Assembly (NCBI GenBank): GCA_900556095.1
Contig: USNU01000013.1
Location: 1-12,215 of the forward strand
Length of the DNA stretch: 12,215 nucleotides
Reading direction: 5' to 3'
DNA from: an uncultured Bacteroidales bacterium
GTDB taxonomy: Bacteria > Bacteroidota > Bacteroidia > Bacteroidales > Paludibacteraceae
This document shows positions 1 to 7,800 of this stretch, piece by piece. A program made the position numbers and the translations under genes. Under the pieces are notes generated by a model. The model ran no database searches. It had not been told where the DNA came from and was given only the letters and a program-made list of their open reading frames with translations. Position 1 is the stretch's first letter. Each line of letters begins with the position of its first letter.

Positions 1-1
1 C

Positions 2-571
2 GTGGGAAAGGTAGGTACCGACTTGCATACCACCACTTTCGACCCCGAGGTGGCACGCGAACTGACCGCCAAAGTGCGTCCGTATGGCAGTTATATCAAA
101 GGACACTACACCGACGATGTCAGCAATCCTGAGGAGTATCCTCTGTCGGGTATGGGGGCAGCCAACGTAGGTCCGGAGTTTACGATGAACGAATACGATG
201 CACTTGCCGAACTCGAAGAGGAGGAGAAAAAATTGTTCGCAGAGGGCAAGATTGCGCAACTGAGTAATATGACGCAAGTGCTCTGGCAGTGCGTGTACGA
301 ATCCAATCGTTGGAAGAAATGGCTTCACGGCGAGGAAGTGGGCAAAGACCTCAAGGAGTGCACACCGGAACGTCAGTTGTGGCTTGTCAAGACCGGTTGC
401 CGCTATATCTGGCAAAAACCGGAGGCTCTTGTTGCACGCCAAATGCTCTACGACAATCTCGAACGCTTGGGAATTCACGCCGAAGAAGTAGTCCTGATGC
501 GTATTGAGCATAATATGGATAAGTACTACCGTGCGTTCAACCTCATCGACTTGAACGATTACATTAAATAA
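2..571 (+). CDS. GatZ/KbaZ-like protein, 3' part (5' end outside window)
   Basis: This is the C-terminal 189 residues of a protein resembling the GatZ/KbaZ family, called the non-catalytic subunit of class II D-tagatose-1,6-bisphosphate aldolase; some members of this group are reported to be tagatose-6-phosphate 4-epimerases. Seen here: a VGPEFT motif (about residues 57-62) followed by an acidic helix ALAELEEEEKKL, which matches the family VGPxLTF...ALxxLEEEL block, and further on a GCRYIWQKPEA...LYDNLERL stretch (about 132-155), like the family's RYYW...L..NL segment. The GTG at position 2 is almost certainly internal, because family members are around 400 residues long and the frame is open to the window edge. 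No signal peptide can be assessed; a cytoplasmic location is expected. It is followed by a PfkB sugar kinase, which supports a ketose-phosphate pathway. Family call fairly sure; whether it is an aldolase subunit or an epimerase is not decidable here. Confidence 0.72.
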   Translation: MGKVGTDLHTTTFDPEVARELTAKVRPYGSYIKGHYTDDVSNPEEYPLSGMGAANVGPEFTMNEYDALAELEEEEKKLFAEGKIAQLSNMTQVLWQCVYESNRWKKWLHGEEVGKDLKECTPERQLWLVKTGCRYIWQKPEALVARQMLYDNLERLGIHAEEVVLMRIEHNMDKYYRAFNLIDLNDYIK

Positions 572-710
572 GTTGATGAGTTGAATAGTTGAGCAGTTTA
601 GGAGAAGTTGAATAGGTTTAGGAGTTGAAAAGGTTGAACTCATTAAACTACTTAACTTTTTCAACACTTTCAACTTCTTCTCAACTCATTAACTCCTCAA
701 CTTCTCAACC
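572..710. repeat. Long imperfect inverted repeat made of GTT(GA)/(TC)AAC units
   Basis: This stretch begins directly after the stop codon and fills nearly the whole 153-bp gap to the kinase gene. The left half has GTT at 572, 580, 588, 596, 607, 616, 624 and 633, mostly within AGTTGA. The right half has AAC at 646, 654, 663, 672, 683, 691, 699 and 707. The spacing is close to mirror-symmetric: 8, 8, 8, 11, 9, 8, 9 against 8, 9, 9, 11, 8, 8, 8. As RNA, 624-637 pairs fully with 652-665 (14 bp, two G-U) around a 14-nt loop. Positions 601-612 pair with 669-680 (12 bp, one G-U), and 571-600 pairs with 681-710 with about seven mismatches. No U-run follows, so it is not a standard intrinsic terminator. 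It could still block exonucleases, pause transcription or form a cruciform. Function unknown. Confidence 0.85.
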
Positions 711-724
711 CACCCCAAAAGAAT

Positions 725-1678
725 ATGAATTGTGCATTGTTTGATATCATCGCCCTTGGTGAACTGAATGTGGACTTGATTCTCAACCAAATCGACGGGT
801 TTCCGGAGATTGGTAAGGAGAAGTTCGCACGCAATATGACCCTCACCCTCGGTAGCAGTACCGCTATCTTTGCTGCCAACGCCGCTGCGTTGGGCAGCAA
901 GGTGGCTTTCTGCGGAATGATCGGCAACGACTCGTTTGGCGACCTCGTCGAGACAAGTCTCCAAGCCAAGCATGTCGATACGCGATATCTCATCCGTACC
1001 GATAAGTATGCCACAGGTGCCACTATCTGTATGAACTACGATGAGGATCGGGCTAACCTTACCTATCAAGGGGCTATGGACGCTATGGGGCTGTCCGACA
1101 TCAACCCTGATGTGTTCAAAACCACTAAGCATATACATATCTCATCGGTCTTCATGCAGAGTGCCCTCAAACGCGACCTGATGCAGATCCTGCGTCTTGC
1201 CAAAGAGAACGGCGTTACCACTTCGCTCGATACGCAATGGGACCCGGTTGAGCAATGGGACTTGGACTATCGTGAGGTATTGCCGCTTATCTCTGTTTTT
1301 ATGCCCAACGAGAAGGAACTTTGTGCGCTCACACGCAGCAAAACAGTGGACGAGGCAATCGACAAGATATTGCCCTATATCAATGCCGCTGTTATCAAAC
1401 AGGGCAGCCGTGGTTCGCTCCTGCTTACCGCAGATGGGGTACGTCGTCAGCAAGAGGCTATGCTCAATACCGGGGTGGTGGACGCTATCGGCGCCGGTGA
1501 CTCGTTCAACTCGGGATTTATCTCACGGTTCGTACAGGGCAAACCGCTTGAGGATTGCCAACAATACGGCAATATGACGGGGGCTGTCAATACTACCGCT
1601 GCAGGCGGTACTGGCGCCTTTACCTCCCGCGAGGACGTCGAGCGCGTCGCAAAGGAACGTTTCGGCTTTGAAGCCTGA
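725..1678 (+). CDS. PfkB-family (ribokinase-like) sugar kinase
   Basis: A 317-residue cytoplasmic ATP-dependent kinase of the PfkB/ribokinase family, of usual length. The N-terminus FDIIALGELNVDLIL is the standard first beta-strand with the GE.N.D substrate-side motif. A signature-1-like region with GSSTAIFAANAAALG and CGMIGNDSFG lies at about residues 43-72. The signature-2 motif DAIGAGDSF is at residues 253-261, with the expected catalytic base D259 and the anion-hole glycines G256 and G258. The ATG at 725 is chosen because the conserved first strand starts at about residue 6 and the next methionine is at residue 38. No Shine-Dalgarno sequence is seen, which is normal for Bacteroidota. The kinase follows the GatZ-like gene, so tagatose-6-phosphate/fructose-6-phosphate-type chemistry is plausible, but PfkB substrates (fructose, tagatose, ketodeoxygluconate, ribose) cannot be told apart from sequence by eye. 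Family call very sure; substrate unknown. Confidence 0.92.
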   Translation: MNCALFDIIALGELNVDLILNQIDGFPEIGKEKFARNMTLTLGSSTAIFAANAAALGSKVAFCGMIGNDSFGDLVETSLQAKHVDTRYLIRTDKYATGATICMNYDEDRANLTYQGAMDAMGLSDINPDVFKTTKHIHISSVFMQSALKRDLMQILRLAKENGVTTSLDTQWDPVEQWDLDYREVLPLISVFMPNEKELCALTRSKTVDEAIDKILPYINAAVIKQGSRGSLLLTADGVRRQQEAMLNTGVVDAIGAGDSFNSGFISRFVQGKPLEDCQQYGNMTGAVNTTAAGGTGAFTSREDVERVAKERFGFEA

Positions 1679-1689
1679 TGCTATCCTCT

Positions 1690-1733
1690 ACGAGAGATAT
1701 ACGAATGATATACGAGAGATACACGAAGGATAA
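1690..1733. repeat. Four tandem 11-bp repeats (ACGARNGATAY type)
   Basis: Four units follow one another without gaps: ACGAGAGATAT (1690-1700), ACGAATGATAT (1701-1711), ACGAGAGATAC (1712-1722) and ACGAAGGATAA (1723-1733). Units 1 and 3 differ by one base, so the array may have arisen by duplication of a 22-bp dimer. It starts 11 nt after the kinase stop codon and ends 43 bp before the amidohydrolase start. The 11-bp step is close to one helical turn, so a protein contacting each unit would sit on one face of the DNA. The rest of the spacer is AT-rich. A TTTTTG at 1739-1744 could be a -33-type element, but no good TAnnTTTG box follows at the right distance, so no promoter is called. Confidence 0.85.
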
Positions 1734-1776
1734 AGCCGTTTTTGCTAAATAAATAGAATACCATAAAATCAACAAT

Positions 1777-2880
1777 ATGAAAAAACTTCTTATATTCGCT
1801 CTTGCTGCCTTGGCGATGGTGGCTTGCACCAATAATTCGGGTTCGAAACCGGTAGAAAGTCCGATGGACACTATCTTGCTCAACGACTATCGACCCGTCA
1901 ATGTGAATAACATTCCCGAGACCTATGTGGAGAAAGGCAAGTTCCCTGTCATCGACTTCCACTCCCACGACTATGCTACTTCCAAAGAAGAGGTCGCAGA
2001 GTGGGTGAAGACGATGGACGCTTGTGGTATCTCCGAGACCCACATCATGCATTGTTCGTGGATTGGCGACCCGTTGGAGAGCGTGATTGAGCGTTATGCC
2101 GATTATCCGGACCGTTTCAAGTTTTGGTGCTGTTTCGACTATACACAAATGCTCCAAGATGGTTCTGCCGACGAGGCTATTGCATACCTCGAGAAATGCC
2201 ACGCCCTCGGCGCTATCGGTGTAGGTGAGATGGGCGATAAGGGAGAGGGAGACCTCTATGCACGCCCCACTGAAGGACGCGGAATCCACCTCGATGACCC
2301 CCGTCTGCACCCTGTGCTGACCAAGTGTGGTGAACTGCATATGCCCATATCCATCCATATCGCAGAACCCTATTGGATGTATCTCCCGCAGGACCGATAC
2401 AACGATGGTCTGCCAAACGGTGCTGTCTGGCATGTGGACACCACGGCTGCGGGCTGTCTCGGATACAATGGTCTGATGACCGCCTTCGAGAATGCTGTGC
2501 GCGAGAACCCCAATACTATCTTTATCGCGTGCCACTACCTTAATATGAACCAGGACCTGCCGCGTTTGGGGGCATTGTTGGATAAATATCCCAATCTCTA
2601 CGTGGATATTGCTGCACGTGTGGCAGAGGCTGCGCAGACACCGCGCGCTACACGCGACTTCCTTATCAAGTATCAGGACCGTGTCCTCTTTGGTACTGAC
2701 AATGGTATGGGTGCGGATATGTATCGCAATATATTCCGCGTGTTTGAAACGGCCGATGAGCATTTCTACATCCACGATTTCAACTACCATTGGCCATTGT
2801 CTGGATTCTATCTCCCCGACTCGGTGCTTGAGAAAATTTACAACAAGAACGCTACCCGTATCTTGCAGGAATACAAGTAA
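1777..2880 (+). CDS. Exported lipoprotein, amidohydrolase-2-type metal-dependent hydrolase
   Basis: A 367-residue protein with a lipoprotein signal peptide: positively charged MKK, hydrophobic core, and lipobox LAMVAC with C17 as the predicted lipidated residue. The mature part has amidohydrolase (TIM-barrel) landmarks in order: the HxH metal motif in VIDFHSH (H62, H64), ISIHIAEP with H194, IACHYLN with H253, and LFGTDNG with D308. It ends with the family-typical LPDSVLEKIYNKNATRIL segment. All the usual metal and catalytic positions are therefore present, so it is probably active. Members of this group include sugar lactonases, decarboxylases and other hydrolases. Because it is anchored in the periplasm or outer membrane and precedes a GH36-like lipoprotein by 47 bp, a role on a sugar-derived lactone, ester or amide released during glycan breakdown is a reasonable guess, not a demonstrated one. 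Family call sure; substrate unknown. Confidence 0.85.
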   Translation: MKKLLIFALAALAMVACTNNSGSKPVESPMDTILLNDYRPVNVNNIPETYVEKGKFPVIDFHSHDYATSKEEVAEWVKTMDACGISETHIMHCSWIGDPLESVIERYADYPDRFKFWCCFDYTQMLQDGSADEAIAYLEKCHALGAIGVGEMGDKGEGDLYARPTEGRGIHLDDPRLHPVLTKCGELHMPISIHIAEPYWMYLPQDRYNDGLPNGAVWHVDTTAAGCLGYNGLMTAFENAVRENPNTIFIACHYLNMNQDLPRLGALLDKYPNLYVDIAARVAEAAQTPRATRDFLIKYQDRVLFGTDNGMGADMYRNIFRVFETADEHFYIHDFNYHWPLSGFYLPDSVLEKIYNKNATRILQEYK

Positions 2881-2884
2881 TTTC

Positions 2885-2902
2885 ATAGTGTCTATAGTGT
2901 CT
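2885..2902. repeat. Two tandem copies of ATAGTGTCT
   Basis: Two perfect adjacent 9-mers (2885-2893 and 2894-2902) lie 4 nt after the amidohydrolase stop codon, inside a 47-bp spacer. The remainder, to the next start at 2928, is A-rich, as is common before Bacteroidota start codons. Taken alone this could be chance. It is listed because neighbouring spacers show comparable post-stop repeats. Confidence 0.6.
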
Positions 2903-2927
2903 GTAACAACTATAAAAGCAAAAACAA

Positions 2928-4802
2928 ATGAAAAAAGTTTGTTGGTTAGTAGTAATTGGTATTGTTGCACTCGCAGCAGGTTGTTCTTCGCCTAAACCTG
3001 AAACCGACCTGCTGGAGTGTGATGCTGCTACGATGACCCGGTTCCCGTATTCCGAGAATGAGGTCATCGTAGAAAAGCATCAAACTTCTACGCCAGTGGC
3101 TCAGTACCCGGGTCTCACACGTATCGAGACCTACTACGTAAACAAAGGTAAACCTATCACCGTCCGTGCTTATGAGATGTGTCGCACACGGGTGGAGGTC
3201 GCTGACACCGTTCTTTGGAGTCTCCAACCCTCCTCCACTTCTGCACGCCTCGATTGGGTATTGCCGGTCAAGGAAGGTTTCTACAAGCAGAACTACCTCG
3301 GTATGAACAACTGCGACTACGGAGGCGGTATTCCGATGATCGACCTGTGGACACGCAATGGCGGTGTGGCAATCGGATTGTTCGAGCCGGTCTTGCGTAT
3401 GATTTCTATGCCTGTCGAGTGGAAACGCTACGACAATGCTGTAACAATGTCGCTTCGTTATGAGTACGAAGAACCGCTTCTGCTCAATACCGGCGATACC
3501 CTTCGCTGCTTTTCGGCGTTCCGTTACGACCATCAGGGAGACTTCTTCAATGCTCTTCGCACTTTCTCTTCGGTGATGCAAACGGAAGAGGGGGTACGTA
3601 TGCAACCGTCTGAGAACGAGGCGTTCGAACCGGTATGGTGTGCATGGGGATATGAGCGTCAGTTCACTATCAGCGAGGTCATCGGCACACTCGACAAGGT
3701 GGCAGAACTCGGCTTCCGTTGGGTGGACGTCGATGATGGCTACCAGATTGCCGAAGGCGATTGGGAAACCAATAGTCGTTTCCCGGGGGGCGACCGTGAT
3801 ATGCGTCGTCTCACCGATGAGATTCACCGACGCGGTATGTATGCCAAACTGTGGTGGGCACCGTTGGCTGCAGACCCGGGAACACGTGTGTTGCGTGAGC
3901 ACCCCGAGATGCTGCTCCGTACCAAGGAATATGCTCCCGAGTATATCACATGGTGGGATAGTTGGTATCTCTCGCCGGTCAATCCCGCCACCACTGCATA
4001 CACCAACGACCTCTTACATCGTTTCCTCTCTGTATGGAACTTCGACGGACTCAAGATAGACGGTCAGCATCTTAATTGCTGTATGCCCGACTACAACGAT
4101 GCTTCTGGTCTCGACTATCCGGAAGAGGCGGTGGAGAAACTGCCGTCCTATTTCGAGAATATCTACAATCAGGCGCGTGCCATCCATCCGCACGCTGTCA
4201 TTCAAGTCTGCCCTTGTGGTTGTTCTATGAACTACTATCTCTTGCCTTTTATCAATCAGGCAGTGGCGTCCGACCCGACTTCTTCGGCACAAGTACGCAT
4301 GAAACGCAAGGCGTATGCGGCTATGGTTCCGCAGATGGCATACTATGGCGACCATGTGGAACTCACCGACGGCGGTACCGACTTCGCTTCGCAAATAGGT
4401 ACAGGCTCGGTCATCGGTACCAAGTTTACCTATCCGAAAGATAATCCTCATGCTTCGGGATCCTTCCTCCTTACACCCGAGAAAGAACAACTCATCCGCC
4501 ATTGGATGCGTATATATAAGGAGAAGGACCTCGCCCGCGGAGAGTATCTGAACCTATATACGTATGGTTTCGACTATCCCGAAGCACACGTCATTCGTCA
4601 ACATGGCAACCTCTACTACGCGTTCTATGCCGACCAATACACGGGGCAGATAGAGTTGCGCGGACTGGAAAAAGGCAAAACCTACACGGCAACCACCTAC
4701 ACGGCTGAGAATCCTATGGAGTTCGAGGTAAGCGGTGATAACCCGACTATCAATGCCGACTTTGTCGGAAACTATTTATTGGAAGTAAAAGAAAAAAAGT
4801 AA
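2928..4802 (+). CDS. GH36-like (clan GH-D) alpha-galactosidase candidate, lipoprotein
   Basis: A 624-residue exported lipoprotein (MKK, hydrophobic core, LAAGC with C19). Residues from about 30 to 225 look like an N-terminal beta-sandwich. The catalytic barrel follows: PVWCAWGYERQFT (about 235-247), RWVDVDDGYQ (264-273, like the DDGW/VDDGYQ motif of GH36/GH27) and AKLWWAPLAADPGT. The nucleophile motif is DGLKIDGQ with candidate nucleophile D378. The block VCPCGCSMNYYLLPFINQAVASDPTSS (about 427-453) corresponds to the GH36 CSGGGxR...MLYYMPQ.WTSD segment and gives D449 as the likely acid/base. A beta-domain closes the protein (about 555-620). Odd point: the glycine-rich motif is CPCGC, which with CC at 384-385 puts five cysteines near the active site. 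Position between the amidohydrolase and SusC genes supports glycan degradation. Fold and clan call good; exact family and specificity (alpha-galactose, or another alpha-sugar) uncertain. Confidence 0.78.
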   Translation: MKKVCWLVVIGIVALAAGCSSPKPETDLLECDAATMTRFPYSENEVIVEKHQTSTPVAQYPGLTRIETYYVNKGKPITVRAYEMCRTRVEVADTVLWSLQPSSTSARLDWVLPVKEGFYKQNYLGMNNCDYGGGIPMIDLWTRNGGVAIGLFEPVLRMISMPVEWKRYDNAVTMSLRYEYEEPLLLNTGDTLRCFSAFRYDHQGDFFNALRTFSSVMQTEEGVRMQPSENEAFEPVWCAWGYERQFTISEVIGTLDKVAELGFRWVDVDDGYQIAEGDWETNSRFPGGDRDMRRLTDEIHRRGMYAKLWWAPLAADPGTRVLREHPEMLLRTKEYAPEYITWWDSWYLSPVNPATTAYTNDLLHRFLSVWNFDGLKIDGQHLNCCMPDYNDASGLDYPEEAVEKLPSYFENIYNQARAIHPHAVIQVCPCGCSMNYYLLPFINQAVASDPTSSAQVRMKRKAYAAMVPQMAYYGDHVELTDGGTDFASQIGTGSVIGTKFTYPKDNPHASGSFLLTPEKEQLIRHWMRIYKEKDLARGEYLNLYTYGFDYPEAHVIRQHGNLYYAFYADQYTGQIELRGLEKGKTYTATTYTAENPMEFEVSGDNPTINADFVGNYLLEVKEKK

Positions 4803-4829
4803 TTTCTTTCATTTCTTTTATTTCTCTCG
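4803..4829. repeat. Three tandem 9-bp T-rich repeats (TTTCTTTCA type)
   Basis: TTTCTTTCA (4803-4811), TTTCTTTTA (4812-4820) and TTTCTCTCG (4821-4829) follow the GH36-like stop codon with no gap. The tract is pyrimidine-only apart from the last base of each unit. No strong stem precedes it, so it is not a recognisable intrinsic terminator despite the T-richness. Confidence 0.65.
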
Positions 4830-4841
4830 CACCGCAGGTGC
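4829..4841 (+). promoter_or_regulatory. Small perfect hairpin in the susC upstream spacer
   Basis: GCACC (4829-4833) and GGTGC (4837-4841) form a 5-bp GC-rich stem with a GCA triloop, about 43 nt before the susC-like start codon. The following sequence is A-rich, not T-rich, so it would not terminate + strand transcription. On the opposite strand it also lacks a U-run, although the T-rich 9-mers lie on its other side. It could be a leader hairpin protecting or shaping the susC mRNA. No TAnnTTTG promoter box is seen in this 82-bp spacer, so susC may be transcribed from further upstream. Confidence 0.4.
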
Positions 4842-4884
4842 ATAGGAAACAAAAAACTAATTACAAACCCTAAAATAAGTACAG

Positions 4885-7800
4885 ATGAAAACATTTCATG
4901 TTATTTGTATGGCATTGCTCTTGGGTACCACATCCGCCTTTGCGTCAATTACAGTCAAAGGACAGGTAACCTCTGCCGAGGACGGTCTCGGTATGCCGGG
5001 AGCAAGTATCGTAGTCAAAGGGACAACAACGGGTACAATCACCGATTTCGATGGTAACTATGAGATTGAGGTGGACAATGGTGCTACGTTGGTATTCTCC
5101 TTTATGGGCTACAAGTCCCAAGAACACAAAGCGGTTCCTCACCTGAGCGTTACCCTCCAATCCGATGCCATCATGATGCAAGAGGTGGTCTCCCTGGGGT
5201 ATTCGTCGGTGAAGAAAGCCGAGTTGTCATCGGCGGTGGTTACTGTTTCGGCTGACCAACTCACCGATGTTACCACTTCTGATGTGGGAAATATGTTGCA
5301 AGGTAAAGTGGCAGGTGTGCAGGTTACCAATGCGGGCGGTCAGCCGGGTGAGGCTGCCCAGATTCGCGTGCGTGGTACCGGTTCTATTACCGCTTCCAGC
5401 GACCCTGTTTATGTCGTCGATGGTGTTATGGGTGCTTCGTTCAACCCGCAGGATGTCGAGACGATCTCTGTCCTCAAAGACGCAGGTGCTACCGGTATCT
5501 ATGGTGCGGCTGCTGCAGGCGGTGTCATCGTCGTTACTACCAAGCAAGGTAAGAAAAACGACAAACTCTCTGTCGATATCAAGGCTACTGCAGGTGCCAA
5601 ACAAGCCCTCTATAGCAATTATAAGATGATGAATTCTGCCGAGTTGTACAATTTCCACAAGTCGCTCTATTCGAAGACGGTCTTCAATAGCCAATACCCG
5701 AAGAGCCTCTTGGAGCAGGACTACAATTGGCAAGACGAGTTCTTCCGCACGGGTGTCGTACAAGACTACTACGTTTCCGTCAAGGGCGGTTCGGAGAAAA
5801 TCGGCTACTATGCAGGTCTCAGTTACTATGGCGAGGAAGGTACTCTCAAATGTACGGGCATGCAGAAAGTGAGCGGTCAGTTCTCTATGAACGCAGACTT
5901 GACCAAGTGGCTCGATATGAGTGTACGTGCTTCGTTCTCCAAGTCATCGGTTGATTATGCTCCGTCATGGACTATGCTTGATGATGCGTTCAACAAGATG
6001 CCGTGGGATAATCCTTATGAACTCGATGCTGACGGCAACTCTACGGGCAAATATCTCTATGTAAATGGTGATACCCGTTCCGATAACGGCGGCAAATGGT
6101 GGTCGCAGAGTAAGTGGAATGCGCTCAATACAACCCAATACAACTATGCAAAATCAAATAATTTTGATTTTAATGGTACGCTTGTATTCAACGTACATTT
6201 CACCGATTGGCTCCATTTTACGACTACTAACACTTTCAGCACAGGCTACTACAAATCTACCGAATACCGCGACCCGCGTGCATTCGACTCCGAGTATGCC
6301 AATGGTTATCTCTCCAATAGTATCGGTCTGAGCAAAAGTTTCGGTACAATCAATATCCTCAAAGCCAATGGACAATGGGGGCAGCACAGCCTCAGTGGTA
6401 TGCTCGGCTATGAGTACAGCACATGGAAATCGGAATACACCAACGCTGCCGGTACTGGTATGCCGAATGGCGTGGACGCACTCAATTCCTGCACTCCTTA
6501 TTCTGTAGGTGGTTATGAGATTCCGGGTGCAAGTTGGGCAACGTTTATCCAAGCGCAATACGACTATGGCAAACGCTACTTCTTGACGGCTACCTTCCGT
6601 GCTGAAGCAAGCAGTATCTTTGCCCCCAAAAATCGTGTAGGTTATTTCCCCTCGGTGGCTGCTTCGTGGCTCATCTCCAACGAAGAGTTTATGAAATCGC
6701 AAGATGTTGTTTCCTTCCTCAAACTCCGTGCATCGTACGGTATCACGGGTAACAACAATATCCCCGCATACAAATATCTTGCTACCTATGCGCTCAACAG
6801 TCTCTATCAAAACAAGGTGTCGGCTACGCCGAGTCGTTTGGCTAACCCGCTTCTCCACTGGGAGACTGCCAATATGGCGGCTGTGGGTATCGACCTGACC
6901 TTCATCGATCGTATCGATATGTCTATCGACCTCTATAATACCGATAATACGGGGCTGCTCCTCAATGTACCGGTTGCTCCTTCTACTGGTTTCTTCGAGG
7001 TTACGCAGAACGCAGGTTCGGTTCGCAACCAGGGTATCGAGTATCGTTTGGATGCAAATGTACTCAATATCGACAAATGGAATTGGAACATCGGTTTCAA
7101 TATCGGTTTCAACCGCAACCGTGTTACTAATACCCCGAATGGTCCGTTCTTGCAGACTGCTTCCAGCGTAAGCCAGCAGGTCAAAGAGGGACAAGACATC
7201 TATTCTTGGTATATGAAAGAGTGGGCAGGTGTTAATCCCGAGAATGGCGACCCGCTGTGGTATGTAGTGGATGCGAACGAACAATATGTCTTGGATGAGA
7301 ACGGCAACAAAACCACTACCAACGATTACAATGCTACCAATGCACACGTGGTAGGCAAGGCAACTCCGCTCTTTAGTGGTGGTCTCAATACCCAACTCAG
7401 TTGGAATGGTATCTTCCTGAGTGTGAACACCAACTTTACCTACGGCAACAAAATTTACAACTTCACTCGTATGTCCACCGATGCCGATGGTGCCTATGTA
7501 GGATACAACCAGATGTCTATCGAAAACTCGGTACAAGGTTGGTCGCGTTGGGAGAAAGCAGGTGATGTCGCTACTCACCCAAAGTCCCAACTGAATGGTA
7601 ATCACAACTCCAACGCTATCTCATCTCGTTATCTTGAGGATGGCTCTTACTTCCGTATCAAGAACCTCACCGTGGGCTACGATTTCCCGACCAAACTTAT
7701 TAAGAAAGCCTATATGACGCGTTGCCGTATTTATTTCTCGGCAGACAACCTCTTTACGGCAACCAAGTTCTCGGGTATGGACCCTGAAATTACGCTTACC

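Noticed and set aside
2..4. GTG at the left edge as a true start codon
   Set aside because: The frame is open to the window edge and the protein aligns only with the C-terminal part of the GatZ/KbaZ family, so the gene begins outside the window.
572..710. CRISPR-like or mobile-element interpretation of the repeat spacer
   Set aside because: The units are 8-9 bp without spacers of unique sequence, there is no transposase and no clear target-site duplication, so neither a CRISPR array nor an insertion sequence is supported.
1739..1770. Possible promoter (TTTTTG plus downstream TA box) before the amidohydrolase gene
   Set aside because: At the expected spacing the sequence is TAAAATCA, which does not match TAnnTTTG well enough.
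1681..2970. Long open frame on the minus strand (429 codons) across the amidohydrolase gene
   Set aside because: It lies fully opposite a gene with a signal peptide and conserved catalytic residues, its translation shows no recognisable domain, and it spans two spacers. It is a codon-bias shadow.
6154..7605. Long minus-strand open frame (483 codons) inside the susC-like gene
   Set aside because: It is antisense to an unmistakable SusC barrel and its translation has no domain pattern. Similar shadows occur opposite the other genes (for example 2946-3902, 7993-9084, 11219-11941).
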